DNA from: an uncultured Acetobacteraceae bacterium
GTDB taxonomy: Bacteria; Pseudomonadota; Alphaproteobacteria; Acetobacterales; Acetobacteraceae
Direction: 5' to 3'
Assembly: GCA_943912335.1 (NCBI GenBank)
Contig: CALTUD010000010.1
Location: 1-64,000, forward strand
Length of the DNA stretch: 64,000 nt
Shown here: positions 53,371-62,521 of the stretch, piece after piece
Numbering within the stretch: position 1 is the stretch's first letter
Layout of the letters: the number at the start of each line of letters is the position of its first letter
Program-made: the position numbers and the translations under genes
The notes under the pieces: model-generated
What the model saw: only the letters and a program-made list of their open reading frames with translations
What the model was told of the DNA's origin: nothing
The model's database searches: none

Positions 53371-56244
53371 ATGAGCGTGAACCAGTCGACGCCGGGGGCA
53401 GACAATGCCGGCAATCCGTTGCAGCAACTGGGAAAGTTCGGGCAGTCGCCTTGGCTGGATTTCATCCAGCGTTCGTTTATCGAGAATGGGGGCCTGCAGA
53501 AGCTGGTCCGTGAGGACGGCCTGAAGGGCGTGACCTCCAACCCGGCCATCTTCGAGAAGGCCATGGGTCACGGTACCGATTACGACGCGCAGTTCAAGCA
53601 GATCGTCGAGTCCGGCAACACGGACGCCTCCGAGATCTACGAGACCCTGGCGATCGACGACATCAAGGCCGCGGCCGATGTGCTGAAGCCGGTCTGGGAC
53701 GAGACCAAGGGCGTCGACGGCTATGTCAGCCTCGAAGTGTCGCCTTATCTCGGCATGCATACCGAGCCAACCATCGTGGAAGCGCGCCGCCTGTGGAAGG
53801 CGGTCGACAAGCGCAATCTGATGGTGAAGATCCCCGGCACCGAGCCGGGCGTTCCTGCCATTCGTACCGCGATTTCCGAGGGCATCAACGTCAACGTGAC
53901 GCTGCTGTTCTCGCTGGATGCCTACAAGGCCGTTCTGGAGGCCTATATTGCCGGTCTCGAGGATCGCAAGGCGAAGGGCGAGAGCGTGTCCGGCATCGCC
54001 TCGGTCGCGTCCTTCTTCGTCAGCCGCATCGACGGGCTGATCGACAAGAAGATCGACGATCGCGTAAAGGCGGGCGACAGCGAGAGCGAGACCCTGAAGG
54101 CGCTGCGCGGCAAGGTCGCCATCGCCAACGCCAAGCTGGCCTACCAGCATTATCTCGACGTGTCCGCCAGCCCGCGCTGGAAGGCGCTGGAAGAGGCCGG
54201 CGCGGCGCCGCAGCGCCTGCTCTGGGCGTCGACCGGCGTGAAGGACAAGGCTTATGCCGACACGCTGTATTGCGACGAGCTGATCGGCGCCGACACCGTC
54301 AACACCATGCCGCCGGCCACCATGGACGCGTTCCGCGACCACGGCACCGCCGCCGACACGCTGGGCGCCAATATGGATGCGGCCCGCAAGGTTCTGGCCG
54401 ATGCGGATCGTCTTGGCCTCGACCTGCCGGGCGTGACCGCGAAGCTGGTCAAGGACGGCGTGGACGCGTTTGCGGACTCGTTCGACGCGCTGCTCGGCGC
54501 GGTCGCGGCGAAGAAGGCGGCGATGGCCGGCGATCTGGTCGCCACCTCCAAGTTCTCGATCCCGGCCGAGCTCGACGGCAAGGTGAACGAGGCGCTGGAA
54601 AGCTGGCGCAAGGCCGGTACCGTTCGCAAGCTGTGGGACCGCGACGCGTCGGTCTGGACCGGCAAGGACGAGGCGAGCTGGCTGCGCTGGCTCGACATCG
54701 TCGATGACCGCATCGCGCATCTGAGCGAACTCACCGCATTCCAGGACGAGGTGAAGAGCAAGGGCTTCACCGACATCCTGCTGCTCGGCATGGGCGGTTC
54801 GAGCCTAGGCCCGGAGGTTCTGGCGGAAACGTTCGGCCAGCGCGCCGGCTTCCCCAAGCTGCATGTTCTGGACAGCACCGATCCGCAGCAGGTCGCGTCG
54901 TTCGAGAAGGCGGTCGATCTGGCGAAGACGCTGGTGATCGTGTCCTCCAAGTCGGGCGGCACGCTCGAGCCGAACATCCTGAAGGCCTATTTCTTCGACA
55001 AGGTGAAGAAGGTCTCGGGCGACAAGGCCGGTTCGCAATTCGTCGCCGTGACCGATCCCGGCTCGCACATGGAGCAGGTCGCGCAGAAGGATGGCTTCTG
55101 GAAGATCTTCCATGGCGAGAAGCAGATCGGCGGCCGTTATTCGGTGCTGTCGAATTTCGGCATGGTTCCGGCCGCGGCGATGGGCCTCGACCTGAAGGAG
55201 TTCCTGAGCAACGCCGAACGGATGGCGAAAGCCTGCTCCGCCGCGACCCCGCCGAAGGAGAATCCGGGCGTTCTGCTGGGCGCCTTCCTGGGTGCCGCCG
55301 GCAATGCCGGCCGGGACAAGGTGACCATCGTCGCCTCGCCGGGCATCCACGATCTGGGCGCGTGGCTGGAACAGCTGATCGCCGAGTCGACCGGCAAGGA
55401 CGGCAAGGGTCTGGTGCCGATCGACGGCGAGACCCCGGCCTCGCCGGAGCATTACGGCAGCGACCGTGTTTTCGCCTATCTGCGCCTGTCCGACAGCCCG
55501 GACGCGGCACAGGATGCGGCGATGAAGGCGCTGGAGGCAGCTGGCCAGCCGGTGGTGCTGATCTCGCTCGCCAACACCATGCAGGTCGCGCAGGAGTTCT
55601 TCCGCTGGGAGTTCGCCACCGCCGTCGCCGGGTCGATCCTGGGCATCAACCCGTTCGACCAGCCGGACGTGGAAGCCAGCAAGATCGAAACCAAGAAGCT
55701 GACCGACGCCTACAACCAGAGCGGTTCGCTGCCGGGCGAGACGCCGTTCGCGACCGATGGCGATTTCAGCTTCTTCGCTGATAAGACCAATGCCAAGGCG
55801 CTGGGCCAGGGTGATCTGGACGCGATCCTGAAGGCGCATCTGTCGCGCGCCAAGGCGGGCGACTACGTGGCGCTGCTGGCCTATGTGGAGCGTGATGCCG
55901 CCACCATCGGCTGGATCCAGAACGCGCGTCTGGCAATCCGCGACGCGCTGCATGTGGCGACCGCGGCCGAGTTCGGCCCGCGTTTCCTCCATTCCACCGG
56001 CCAGGCCTACAAGGGCGGTCCGGCCAGCGGCGTGTTCCTGCAGATCACCGCGGACGATGCGGCGGACGTGGCGGTGCCGGATGCCCGCTACACCTTCGGC
56101 GTGGTGAAGGCGGCCCAGGCACGCGGCGATTTCGACGTGCTGGCCGAGCGCGGCCGCCGTGCCCTGCGCGTCCATGTCAAGGGCAATCTCCAATCCGGTC
56201 TCGAGCGCCTCGGCGCTGCGATCCAAAAGGCCGTCTCGGCCTGA
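53371..56244 (+). CDS. tal-pgi: Bifunctional transaldolase / glucose-6-phosphate isomerase fusion
   Basis: 957 aa, two enzymes in one chain. Residues about 20-370 are transaldolase: LKGVTSNPAIFEKAMGH, VSLEVSPYL and NLMVKIPGTEPG with the Schiff-base lysine, and DVSASPRWKALE. Residues about 400-940 are phosphoglucose isomerase: ILLLGMGGSSLGPEVLAETF, IVSSKSGGTLEPN, GGRYSVLSNFGMVPAAAMG and the late GSDRVFAYLRL. This fusion is a known mark of acetic acid bacteria and some relatives. It links the non-oxidative pentose-phosphate shunt directly to glucose 6-phosphate regeneration, supporting a cyclic oxidative pathway with the downstream zwf, pgl and gnd. GAGGAG seven bases before the ATG. Confidence 0.96.
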   Translation: MSVNQSTPGADNAGNPLQQLGKFGQSPWLDFIQRSFIENGGLQKLVREDGLKGVTSNPAIFEKAMGHGTDYDAQFKQIVESGNTDASEIYETLAIDDIKAAADVLKPVWDETKGVDGYVSLEVSPYLGMHTEPTIVEARRLWKAVDKRNLMVKIPGTEPGVPAIRTAISEGINVNVTLLFSLDAYKAVLEAYIAGLEDRKAKGESVSGIASVASFFVSRIDGLIDKKIDDRVKAGDSESETLKALRGKVAIANAKLAYQHYLDVSASPRWKALEEAGAAPQRLLWASTGVKDKAYADTLYCDELIGADTVNTMPPATMDAFRDHGTAADTLGANMDAARKVLADADRLGLDLPGVTAKLVKDGVDAFADSFDALLGAVAAKKAAMAGDLVATSKFSIPAELDGKVNEALESWRKAGTVRKLWDRDASVWTGKDEASWLRWLDIVDDRIAHLSELTAFQDEVKSKGFTDILLLGMGGSSLGPEVLAETFGQRAGFPKLHVLDSTDPQQVASFEKAVDLAKTLVIVSSKSGGTLEPNILKAYFFDKVKKVSGDKAGSQFVAVTDPGSHMEQVAQKDGFWKIFHGEKQIGGRYSVLSNFGMVPAAAMGLDLKEFLSNAERMAKACSAATPPKENPGVLLGAFLGAAGNAGRDKVTIVASPGIHDLGAWLEQLIAESTGKDGKGLVPIDGETPASPEHYGSDRVFAYLRLSDSPDAAQDAAMKALEAAGQPVVLISLANTMQVAQEFFRWEFATAVAGSILGINPFDQPDVEASKIETKKLTDAYNQSGSLPGETPFATDGDFSFFADKTNAKALGQGDLDAILKAHLSRAKAGDYVALLAYVERDAATIGWIQNARLAIRDALHVATAAEFGPRFLHSTGQAYKGGPASGVFLQITADDAADVAVPDARYTFGVVKAAQARGDFDVLAERGRRALRVHVKGNLQSGLERLGAAIQKAVSA

Positions 56245-56253
56245 ACCCCGGAA

Positions 56254-56277
56254 CGCCCGGCGCCACGGCGCCGGGCG
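56254..56277 (+). terminator. Rho-independent terminator after tal-pgi
   Basis: CGCCCGGCGCC (56254-56264), AC, GGCGCCGGGCG (56267-56277) followed by TTTTCTTGTT. A perfect 11-bp G/C stem with T-run, ten bases after the tal-pgi stop. gnd starts 68 nt further on, so it either has its own promoter in this short gap or depends on read-through. Confidence 0.85.
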
Positions 56278-56344
56278 TTTTCTTGTTCTCTCCGTTCAGA
56301 ACCGCCGCCGCGACGCGGTTCTCCCCATCACAGGAAACATCGAC

Positions 56345-57376
56345 ATGCAGATCGGCATCATCGGGCTCGGACGCATGGGCGGAAACATCTCCGCGCGCCT
56401 CGCGAAGCATGGCCATGACGTGGTCATCTACGACCGCGATCCGGAGGTCGTCTCGAAGGTGGCCGCCCGTGCCGAGCGCAGCCAGGGCGCGTCCGGCCTG
56501 AAGGACATGGTCGAGAAGCTGGCCAAGCCGCGCGCGATCTGGGTGATGCTGCCCGCCGGCCGCATCACCGAGGACACGGTGGAAGAGCTGGCCGGCATGA
56601 TGGATGCCGACGACATCATCATCGATGGCGGCAACAGCTACTACAAGGACGACATCCGCCGCGCCCATACGCTGGCGAAGAAGAACATCCATTACGTCGA
56701 TGTCGGCACCTCGGGCGGCGTCTACGGCCTGGATCGCGGCTACTGCATGATGATCGGCGGCTCGGATGAGGCGCTGAACCGGCTGGACCCGATCCTGTCC
56801 ACACTGGCGCCGGGCATCGGCACCGTGGAGCGCACGCCGGGCCGCGACAACGAAGGTCTGGATCCGAAGGCGGAGCAGGGCTACCTGCACACCGGCCCGG
56901 CCGGTTCGGGCCATTTCGTGAAGATGGTCCATAACGGCATCGAATACGGCATGATGCAGGCCTTCGCGGAGGGCTTCGACGTCCTGCGCAACAAGAACTC
57001 GAAGGACCTGCCGGAAGAAGAGCGCTTCGACCTGAACATGGCCGACATCGCCGAGGTGTGGCGTCGCGGCAGCGTGGTCTCGTCCTGGCTGCTCGATCTC
57101 TGCTCCAACTCGCTGGCGAAGGACGGCACCTTGTCCGACTTCACCGGTCAGGTGGCGGATTCCGGCGAAGGCCGCTGGACCATCGAGGCGGCGATCGAGG
57201 AAGCCGTGCCGGTGCCGGTGCTGAGCCAGGCGCTCTACACCCGCTTCCGGTCGCGTTCGGGCAACAATTTCGGCGAGAAGCTGCTGTCCGCGATGCGCTT
57301 CCAGTTCGGCGGCCATGTCGAGCAGCACGACACCCAGCACAAGCACGGTGCGGATGCGCCGCTGACGACGAACTGA
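56345..57376 (+). CDS. gnd: 6-phosphogluconate dehydrogenase (decarboxylating), short form
   Basis: 343 aa, the short form of about 300-340 residues rather than the 470-residue one. MQIGIIGLGRMGGNISARLAKHG is the NAD(P) fold, IIDGGNSYYKDDIRRA and VGTSGGVYGLDRGYCMMIGG the substrate motifs, and FVKMVHNGIEYGMMQAFAEG the catalytic helix with the general-base Lys. It oxidises 6-phosphogluconate to ribulose 5-phosphate. The short form is often NAD-preferring; the residue after the second beta strand here is Asp-rich (YDRDPE), which agrees with NAD. AGGAAA precedes the ATG. Five bases before the zwf start. Confidence 0.95.
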   Translation: MQIGIIGLGRMGGNISARLAKHGHDVVIYDRDPEVVSKVAARAERSQGASGLKDMVEKLAKPRAIWVMLPAGRITEDTVEELAGMMDADDIIIDGGNSYYKDDIRRAHTLAKKNIHYVDVGTSGGVYGLDRGYCMMIGGSDEALNRLDPILSTLAPGIGTVERTPGRDNEGLDPKAEQGYLHTGPAGSGHFVKMVHNGIEYGMMQAFAEGFDVLRNKNSKDLPEEERFDLNMADIAEVWRRGSVVSSWLLDLCSNSLAKDGTLSDFTGQVADSGEGRWTIEAAIEEAVPVPVLSQALYTRFRSRSGNNFGEKLLSAMRFQFGGHVEQHDTQHKHGADAPLTTN

Positions 57377-57380
57377 GCCC

Positions 57381-58931
57381 ATGTCGGAGACGCTGGAGCT
57401 TCAGCCGGGCCCGCTCGACGGCGGCGACGCCCACGAGAGCACCGACGGGCGCGGCCCCCGACGCAGCCAGCCCTGCACCATGGTCATCTTCGGCGGCGGC
57501 GGGGATCTTACCCGCCGCCTGCTGGTGCCGGCCATCTACAACTTGGTCGGCGCCGGATTGCTGGACGAGGGCTTCTCCATCATCGCGGTGGATTGGTCCG
57601 ACCTGGACAGCGAGCGTCTGCGCGAGCAACTCGCCCAGACCATGCGCGAGTTCGTGGCGAAACGCCGCGCCAGCGCGTCGGCGCTCAACGAAGAGAACTG
57701 GGACTGGCTGAGCCAGCGCATCTCGTTCCTGCGCGGCGCGTTCGACGATTCCAAGACCTACCAGACGTTGTCCTCGCTGTGCGGCGTCGGGAACTGCGTG
57801 TTCTATCTCGCGGTCGCCGCTCGCTTCTTCGCGCCGATCGTGGCGCAGCTTGAAGCCGCCGGCCTGACCCGGGAAACCGAAAGCCGCTTCCGCCGCGTGG
57901 TTGTGGAAAAGCCGTTCGGCTCCGATCTGGCGTCGGCCAAGGCGCTGAACGCCCAGCTCCTGAACGTGCTGGACGAGAGCCAGATCTACCGGATCGACCA
58001 TTATCTCGGCAAGGAAACGGTCCAGAACATCCTGGCGCTCCGTTTCTCCAACGGCTTCTTCGAGCCGCTCTGGAACCGGCAGAACATCGACCACGTGCAG
58101 ATCACCGCCGCCGAAACGGTCGGCGTGGAAAAGCGCGGGCGGTTCTACGAGACCACCGGCGCGCTGCGCGACATGGTGCCGAACCACATCATGCAGCTTC
58201 TGGCCATGGTGGCGATGGAAGCGCCGATCTCGTTCGATGCCGATGCGGTGCGCGACGAGAAATCGAAGGTGCTCGCTGCCGTGCATGAACTCGCGCCGGG
58301 CGATGTGGTGCGCGGGCAATATGCCGAGGGCTCGATCGCCGGCCGGCCGATGCAGGGTTACCGGGCCGAACCGGACGTGGCGCCGGAATCCGAGACCGAA
58401 ACCTTCGTCGCGATGAAGCTGACGATCGACAACTGGCGCTGGGCCGGCGTGCCGTTCTACGTCCGCACCGGCAAGCGCCTGACCACGCGCAAGACCGAGA
58501 TCGCCATCCATTTCAAATCGGCGCCCTATGCGTTGTTCCGCGATACGCCGGTGGAACAGCTCACGCCGAACATCATGGTAATGCAGATACAGCCCTCCGA
58601 AGGCGTGACCATGCAGTTCTCGGCCAAGGTGCCGGGACCCACGGTCAAGCTTGGCGGCGTGCGGATGAAGTTCGACTATGCCGACTGGTTCCAGGAAGGG
58701 CCCAGCACCGGCTACGAGACGCTGATCTATGACTGCCTGATCGGCGACGCGACCTTGTTCCAGCGCGCGGACAACGTGGAAGCGGGCTGGGCGGTGGTGC
58801 AGCCGGCTCTGGACGCGTGGAACGACGGGCACAGCACCTTGCACCCCTATGCGGCCGGCAAGGCCGGTCCCGATGCGGCCGATGCGCTGCTCGCCCGAGA
58901 CGGGCGCCATTGGTTGAGGCTGAACGGATGA
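57381..58931 (+). CDS. zwf: Glucose-6-phosphate 1-dehydrogenase
   Basis: 516 aa. The coenzyme motif is FGGGGDLTRRLLVPAIYNL (about 37-55), the active-site signature is RIDHYLGKETVQNI (with His and Lys), and EKPFGSDLASAKALN binds coenzyme. A 30-residue acidic N-terminal extension (LELQPGPLDGGDAHESTDGRG) precedes the core. It feeds the oxidative pentose-phosphate route. Start ATG 57381 lies only five bases after the gnd stop, and its end overlaps the first HAD gene (ATGA). Confidence 0.95.
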   Translation: MSETLELQPGPLDGGDAHESTDGRGPRRSQPCTMVIFGGGGDLTRRLLVPAIYNLVGAGLLDEGFSIIAVDWSDLDSERLREQLAQTMREFVAKRRASASALNEENWDWLSQRISFLRGAFDDSKTYQTLSSLCGVGNCVFYLAVAARFFAPIVAQLEAAGLTRETESRFRRVVVEKPFGSDLASAKALNAQLLNVLDESQIYRIDHYLGKETVQNILALRFSNGFFEPLWNRQNIDHVQITAAETVGVEKRGRFYETTGALRDMVPNHIMQLLAMVAMEAPISFDADAVRDEKSKVLAAVHELAPGDVVRGQYAEGSIAGRPMQGYRAEPDVAPESETETFVAMKLTIDNWRWAGVPFYVRTGKRLTTRKTEIAIHFKSAPYALFRDTPVEQLTPNIMVMQIQPSEGVTMQFSAKVPGPTVKLGGVRMKFDYADWFQEGPSTGYETLIYDCLIGDATLFQRADNVEAGWAVVQPALDAWNDGHSTLHPYAAGKAGPDAADALLARDGRHWLRLNG

Positions 58932-59761
58932 GCATGGGTGCGATCAGGCTGCTGGTCTCCGATATCGACGGCACGCTGATCGGCAGCGACAAGCTGCTCG
59001 CCCCGGCTACCATCCAGGCGGCGAAGGCGTTGCGCGAGGCGGGCATCAGGCTCTGCCTCGCCAGCAGCCGGTCGGTGGAAGGGATGCGCCAGTATCTCGA
59101 TGCGCTCGGGCTGGATACGCCGGCGGCCGGGCTGAACGGCGGCGAGATCCTCGCCCCGGACGGCTCGGTGCTCGACCGTCGCAATCTCGATCCCGAGGTG
59201 GCGAAGCTAACTCTGGAGACGCTGGAACGCCACGGCATCGAAAGCTGGGTGTTCACCGGCACGGAATGGCTGGTCGCCGATGCGGCCGGCCCGTTCGTGC
59301 CGCGCGAGCAGGCGGCGGTGAAGATCGAGCCGATCGAGGTGCCGAGCTTCGCGCCCTATCTCGACCGTGTCGGCAAGATCATGGGCGCCACCACGGATTA
59401 TCCGTTGCTGGAACGGGTTGAGATCCAGCTCGGTGCCATGTTCGGCGACCGCGTCAACGCGCATCGTTCCTCGCCCTGGTATCTGGACGTGACCCACCCG
59501 GATGCCAACAAGGGTGCGGCGGCGGTGCGTCTGGCCGGGTTGCTGGGGATCGATCCGGCCGAGATGGCCTGTATCGGCGACATGGACAACGACATCTCCA
59601 TGCTGAAGGCGGCGGGGCTGTCGATCGCCATGGGCAATGCGCCGGAGCACGTTCAGGCGGCGGCGCAACACGTGACGGCCGGAAACAACGAGGATGGCTG
59701 GGCGAAGGCTGTGAACGCGCTGGTGCTGCCGCGCGCGCCCGGGCGAACAAACGGAGTCTGA
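58928..59761 (+). CDS. Cof-type HAD sugar phosphatase (first of a tandem pair)
   Basis: 277 aa of HAD subfamily IIB. Motif I SDIDGTLIGSDK (nucleophile and acid-base Asp), motif II LASSRSVEG, motif III near the conserved Lys of HPDANKGAAAVRL, and motif IV CIGDMDNDISMLKAAG are intact, with a C2-type cap between. These act on phosphosugars with broad specificity. The gene sits between zwf (4-nt overlap) and a paralogue (3-nt gap), inside the pentose-phosphate operon, suggesting a role in removing phosphate from a pathway intermediate. Sequence is clearly paralogous to the next gene (WYLDVTHPDANKGAAAVRLA against YYLDVTHPQANKGGVVDSLV). Confidence 0.85.
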   Translation: MSMGAIRLLVSDIDGTLIGSDKLLAPATIQAAKALREAGIRLCLASSRSVEGMRQYLDALGLDTPAAGLNGGEILAPDGSVLDRRNLDPEVAKLTLETLERHGIESWVFTGTEWLVADAAGPFVPREQAAVKIEPIEVPSFAPYLDRVGKIMGATTDYPLLERVEIQLGAMFGDRVNAHRSSPWYLDVTHPDANKGAAAVRLAGLLGIDPAEMACIGDMDNDISMLKAAGLSIAMGNAPEHVQAAAQHVTAGNNEDGWAKAVNALVLPRAPGRTNGV

Positions 59762-59764
59762 GCG

Positions 59765-60580
59765 ATGACGGAAGCGCGCAAGGTATCCCTGGTGCTGGCC
59801 GATGTGGACGGCACGCTGGTCACCAAGGAAAAGCTCCTGACCGAGCGCGCGATCCGCGCCGTGAAGCAGCTTCGCGATCGGGGCGTCCGCTTCGCCATCA
59901 CCAGCGGCCGCCCGCCGCGCGGCATGGCGATGGTGATCGAGCCGCTGGAGATCAGCGAGCCGATCGCCGGCTTCAATGGCGGGCTGTTCGTGAAGCCCGA
60001 TCTGTCGATCATCGAAGCCAGGACCCTGCCGCGCGATGTCGCCGAGCAGACTGTGGAGATGCTGAAAAAGGCCGGCGTCGACGTCTGGGTCTATAGCGGC
60101 GAGGACTGGCTGGTGCCGGATGCCGACGGCCCGCATGTCGCACGCGAGAAATGGACGGTGAAGTTCGACCCGAAGGTCACCGACGATTTCGGTAAGGCGC
60201 TGGAGAGCGCCGTGAAGATCGTCGGCGTGTCCGATGACGAGGCGCTGCTGAAGAAGGTCGAGGCCGAGGTGCAGAAGGCGCTGGGCGAGCACGCCTCCGC
60301 CGCCCGGTCGCAGCCCTATTATCTCGACGTGACCCATCCCCAGGCCAACAAGGGCGGGGTGGTGGACAGCCTGGTCAAGATGCTGGGCATTCCGGCCGAC
60401 GAGATCATGACGATCGGCGACCAGCCCAACGACGTCTCGATGTTCAACAAGAGCGGCGTTTCGGTCGCCATGGGGCAGGCCAGCGACGAGGTGAAGCAGA
60501 AGGCCACCTTCGTCACCGATTCCTCCGAGGAGGAAGGCTTCGCCAAGGCGCTCGAACGCCATGTTCTGGGAGAGAAATGA
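59765..60580 (+). CDS. Cof-type HAD sugar phosphatase (second of a tandem pair)
   Basis: 271 aa, HAD-IIB paralogue of the preceding gene. Motif I ADVDGTLVTKEK, motif II ITSGRPPRG, Lys motif HPQANKGGVV and motif IV TIGDQPNDVSMFNKSG are present, so catalysis should be possible; the Gln in GDQPND replaces the Asp/Met seen in the paralogue. The cap domain differs (EDWLVPDADGPHVAREKWTV). Divergence of the caps suggests different substrates or a distinct regulation. It overlaps pgl by four bases. Confidence 0.85.
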   Translation: MTEARKVSLVLADVDGTLVTKEKLLTERAIRAVKQLRDRGVRFAITSGRPPRGMAMVIEPLEISEPIAGFNGGLFVKPDLSIIEARTLPRDVAEQTVEMLKKAGVDVWVYSGEDWLVPDADGPHVAREKWTVKFDPKVTDDFGKALESAVKIVGVSDDEALLKKVEAEVQKALGEHASAARSQPYYLDVTHPQANKGGVVDSLVKMLGIPADEIMTIGDQPNDVSMFNKSGVSVAMGQASDEVKQKATFVTDSSEEEGFAKALERHVLGEK

Positions 60581-61320
60581 TGCCGACCGATGCAACCACC
60601 GGACGCGTCGACATCTCGGCCGATGCCGAGGCCGTGGCGCAGCGCGCCGCTTCCCTGATCGCCGAGAAGGTGCGTGGGTCGAGCGGCCCGTTCGTGATCG
60701 CCCTGTCCGGCGGGTCCACGCCGAAGCGCCTGTATCAGATCCTGGCGTCCGACTACGCCGACCTGCCCTGGGAACGGATGCAGTTGGTGTTCGGCGACGA
60801 GCGTTTCGTTCCGGCGGACGATTCCTCGTCCAACTACCGCATGGTGAGCGAGGAGCTGCTGTCCAAGGTTTCCGTGCCCAGCGCCAACGTGCACCCGATG
60901 CCGACCGACGGCACGCCGGCCGATGCAGCGCTGCGCTACCAGGGCGTGCTCCAGCGCATCCATGGCGGCGACACGCTGGAGCCCGGCAAGCCGTTGTTCG
61001 ACATCGTTCTGCTGGGCCTGGGCGAGAACGGCCACACCGCCTCGCTGTTTCCGGGCACGGACGTGCTGAACGAGCACAAGGCGTGGGTGAGCTTCTGCAC
61101 GCCGCTCGATGCGCCGCATGATCGTCTGACGCTGACCTATCCGGCGATCCGGAGCAGCAAAACGGTGATGTTCCTGGTGGCCGGCGCGTCGAAGGCCGAG
61201 ATCGTCGCTCGTGTGCGTGGCGGCGATGCGGACCAGCCTTCGACCCATATCAAGACCGATGGCGAGCTGATCTGGCTGCTGGACAAGGCGGCCGCGGCCG
61301 ATCTCGGCCATGCCGGCTGA
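60577..61320 (+). CDS. pgl: 6-phosphogluconolactonase
   Basis: 247 aa of the DevB/SOL family. VIALSGGSTPKRLYQILA (about 32-49), LVFGDERFVPADDSSSNYRM and LLGLGENGHTASLFPGTDVL are the three lactonase motifs, the last with the catalytic His. It hydrolyses 6-phosphogluconolactone made by Zwf. Both neighbours overlap: the HAD gene by four bases and rpiA by eleven. Confidence 0.95.
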   Translation: MMPTDATTGRVDISADAEAVAQRAASLIAEKVRGSSGPFVIALSGGSTPKRLYQILASDYADLPWERMQLVFGDERFVPADDSSSNYRMVSEELLSKVSVPSANVHPMPTDGTPADAALRYQGVLQRIHGGDTLEPGKPLFDIVLLGLGENGHTASLFPGTDVLNEHKAWVSFCTPLDAPHDRLTLTYPAIRSSKTVMFLVAGASKAEIVARVRGGDADQPSTHIKTDGELIWLLDKAAAADLGHAG

Positions 61321-62002
61321 CGCCGAGGCGCTGAAGCGTCTGGTCGGCGCCGCCGCGGCGGAGCTGGTCGAGGACGACATGGTGGTGGGGCTGGGCACCG
61401 GCTCCACCGCGAACTGCCTGATCGACAGCCTGGGGGAGCGCGTCCGGAACGGCCTGCGCTTCATCGGCATTCCGACGTCGAAGCGCAGCGAGGAGCGCGC
61501 GCGCGCACTCGGCATCACCATCGAGGGTTTCGACCGGCACGACCGGATCGATCTGTGCATCGACGGCGCCGACGAGATCGCGCGCGGCTCACTGCATCTG
61601 GTGAAGGGGCTCGGCGGCGCGCTTCTGCGCGAGAAGATCGTCGCCGCCGCCGCCGACCGCATGGTGGTCGTGGCGGACGAGAGCAAGCTGGTCGATCATC
61701 TCGGCACCCATTCGCCGGTGCCGGTCGAGGTGTCGTCCTTCGGCTGGGAGTCCACCGTGCGTCAGCTCGGCCTGCTCGGCGCGCGCCCGACGCCGCGCCG
61801 CGACCGTAGCGGCGCCCTGTTCGTCACCGATGGCGGCAACATGATCGTCGACTGCGCCTTCGCGCCGATCGACAATCCCGAAGCTCTGGAAGCCTCCATC
61901 CGCGCCATCGTCGGCGTGTTCGAGTGCGGCCTGTTCATTTCCCGTGCCGAATGCGCTCTGGTGGCTGGTGCCGACGGCGTGGTGCGGATCGACCGAGGAT
62001 AG
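61310..62002 (+). CDS. rpiA: Ribose-5-phosphate isomerase A
   Basis: 230 aa. MVVGLGTGSTANCLIDSLGERV (phosphate-binding), the IDLCIDGADEIARG loop with catalytic Asp residues, KGLGGALLREKIVA (catalytic Glu/Lys) and TDGGNMIVDC are conserved. It interconverts ribose 5-phosphate and ribulose 5-phosphate. Its start lies inside the end of pgl. The window has no ribulose-phosphate 3-epimerase (rpe), which must be encoded elsewhere. Confidence 0.95.
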   Translation: MPADAEALKRLVGAAAAELVEDDMVVGLGTGSTANCLIDSLGERVRNGLRFIGIPTSKRSEERARALGITIEGFDRHDRIDLCIDGADEIARGSLHLVKGLGGALLREKIVAAAADRMVVVADESKLVDHLGTHSPVPVEVSSFGWESTVRQLGLLGARPTPRRDRSGALFVTDGGNMIVDCAFAPIDNPEALEASIRAIVGVFECGLFISRAECALVAGADGVVRIDRG

Positions 62003-62008
62003 AGTTCT

Positions 62009-62521
62009 ATGGATCGTGCACCGAGCATTCTGGTCATCATGGGCGTGTCGGGTTGCGGCAAGTCCACCATGGCGGAAGGGCTGCACAAGAAACTCGGTTG
62101 GGTATTCCAGGAAGGCGACGCGCTGCACTCTGCCGCCAACGTCGCCAAGATGTCCGCCGGTATTCCTCTTGACGATGCCGATCGTGCGCCGTGGCTCGCC
62201 TCGTGCGCGCGCTGGATCGCCGATCTGCATGAGCGCGGCGAGCCCGGCATCCTGACCTGTTCCGCGCTCAAGCGCTCCTATCGCGAAACGCTGTCGCAGG
62301 GCTTTCCGGAAGTCTGGTTCGTGTATCTCGAAGTTCCGGAAGAGGTGATCGCCGATCGTTTGGCGCATCGGTCCAACCACTACATGCCGAGCAGCCTGCT
62401 GCCGACGCAGCTTCGCACGCTGGAAGTGCCGGGCAGCGACGAGCAGGTGATCCGTGTGGCGGCGAACGGCGATATCGAGCAGACCGTGCAGGCGGTGATC
62501 GAGGCTTTGCCGGGCCAATGA
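62009..62521 (+). CDS. gntK: Gluconokinase
   Basis: 170 aa, the GntK size. The P-loop IMGVSGCGKSTMAEGL (about 11-26), the substrate segment EGDALHSAANVAKMSAGIPL and CSALKRSYRETL are typical. It phosphorylates gluconate, a principal periplasmic oxidation product of glucose in acetic acid bacteria, to 6-phosphogluconate, which gnd consumes. Start ATG 62009 lies 6 nt after rpiA; the stop overlaps the YaiI gene by four bases. Confidence 0.95.
   Translation: MDRAPSILVIMGVSGCGKSTMAEGLHKKLGWVFQEGDALHSAANVAKMSAGIPLDDADRAPWLASCARWIADLHERGEPGILTCSALKRSYRETLSQGFPEVWFVYLEVPEEVIADRLAHRSNHYMPSSLLPTQLRTLEVPGSDEQVIRVAANGDIEQTVQAVIEALPGQ

Noticed and set aside
47758..54720. Antisense frames of over 1000 codons across the RND pump, transketolase and tal-pgi genes
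   Set aside because: Composition is His/Arg/Asp/Gln-rich with no motif, and the sense frames are certain enzymes. They arise from high-GC codon structure.
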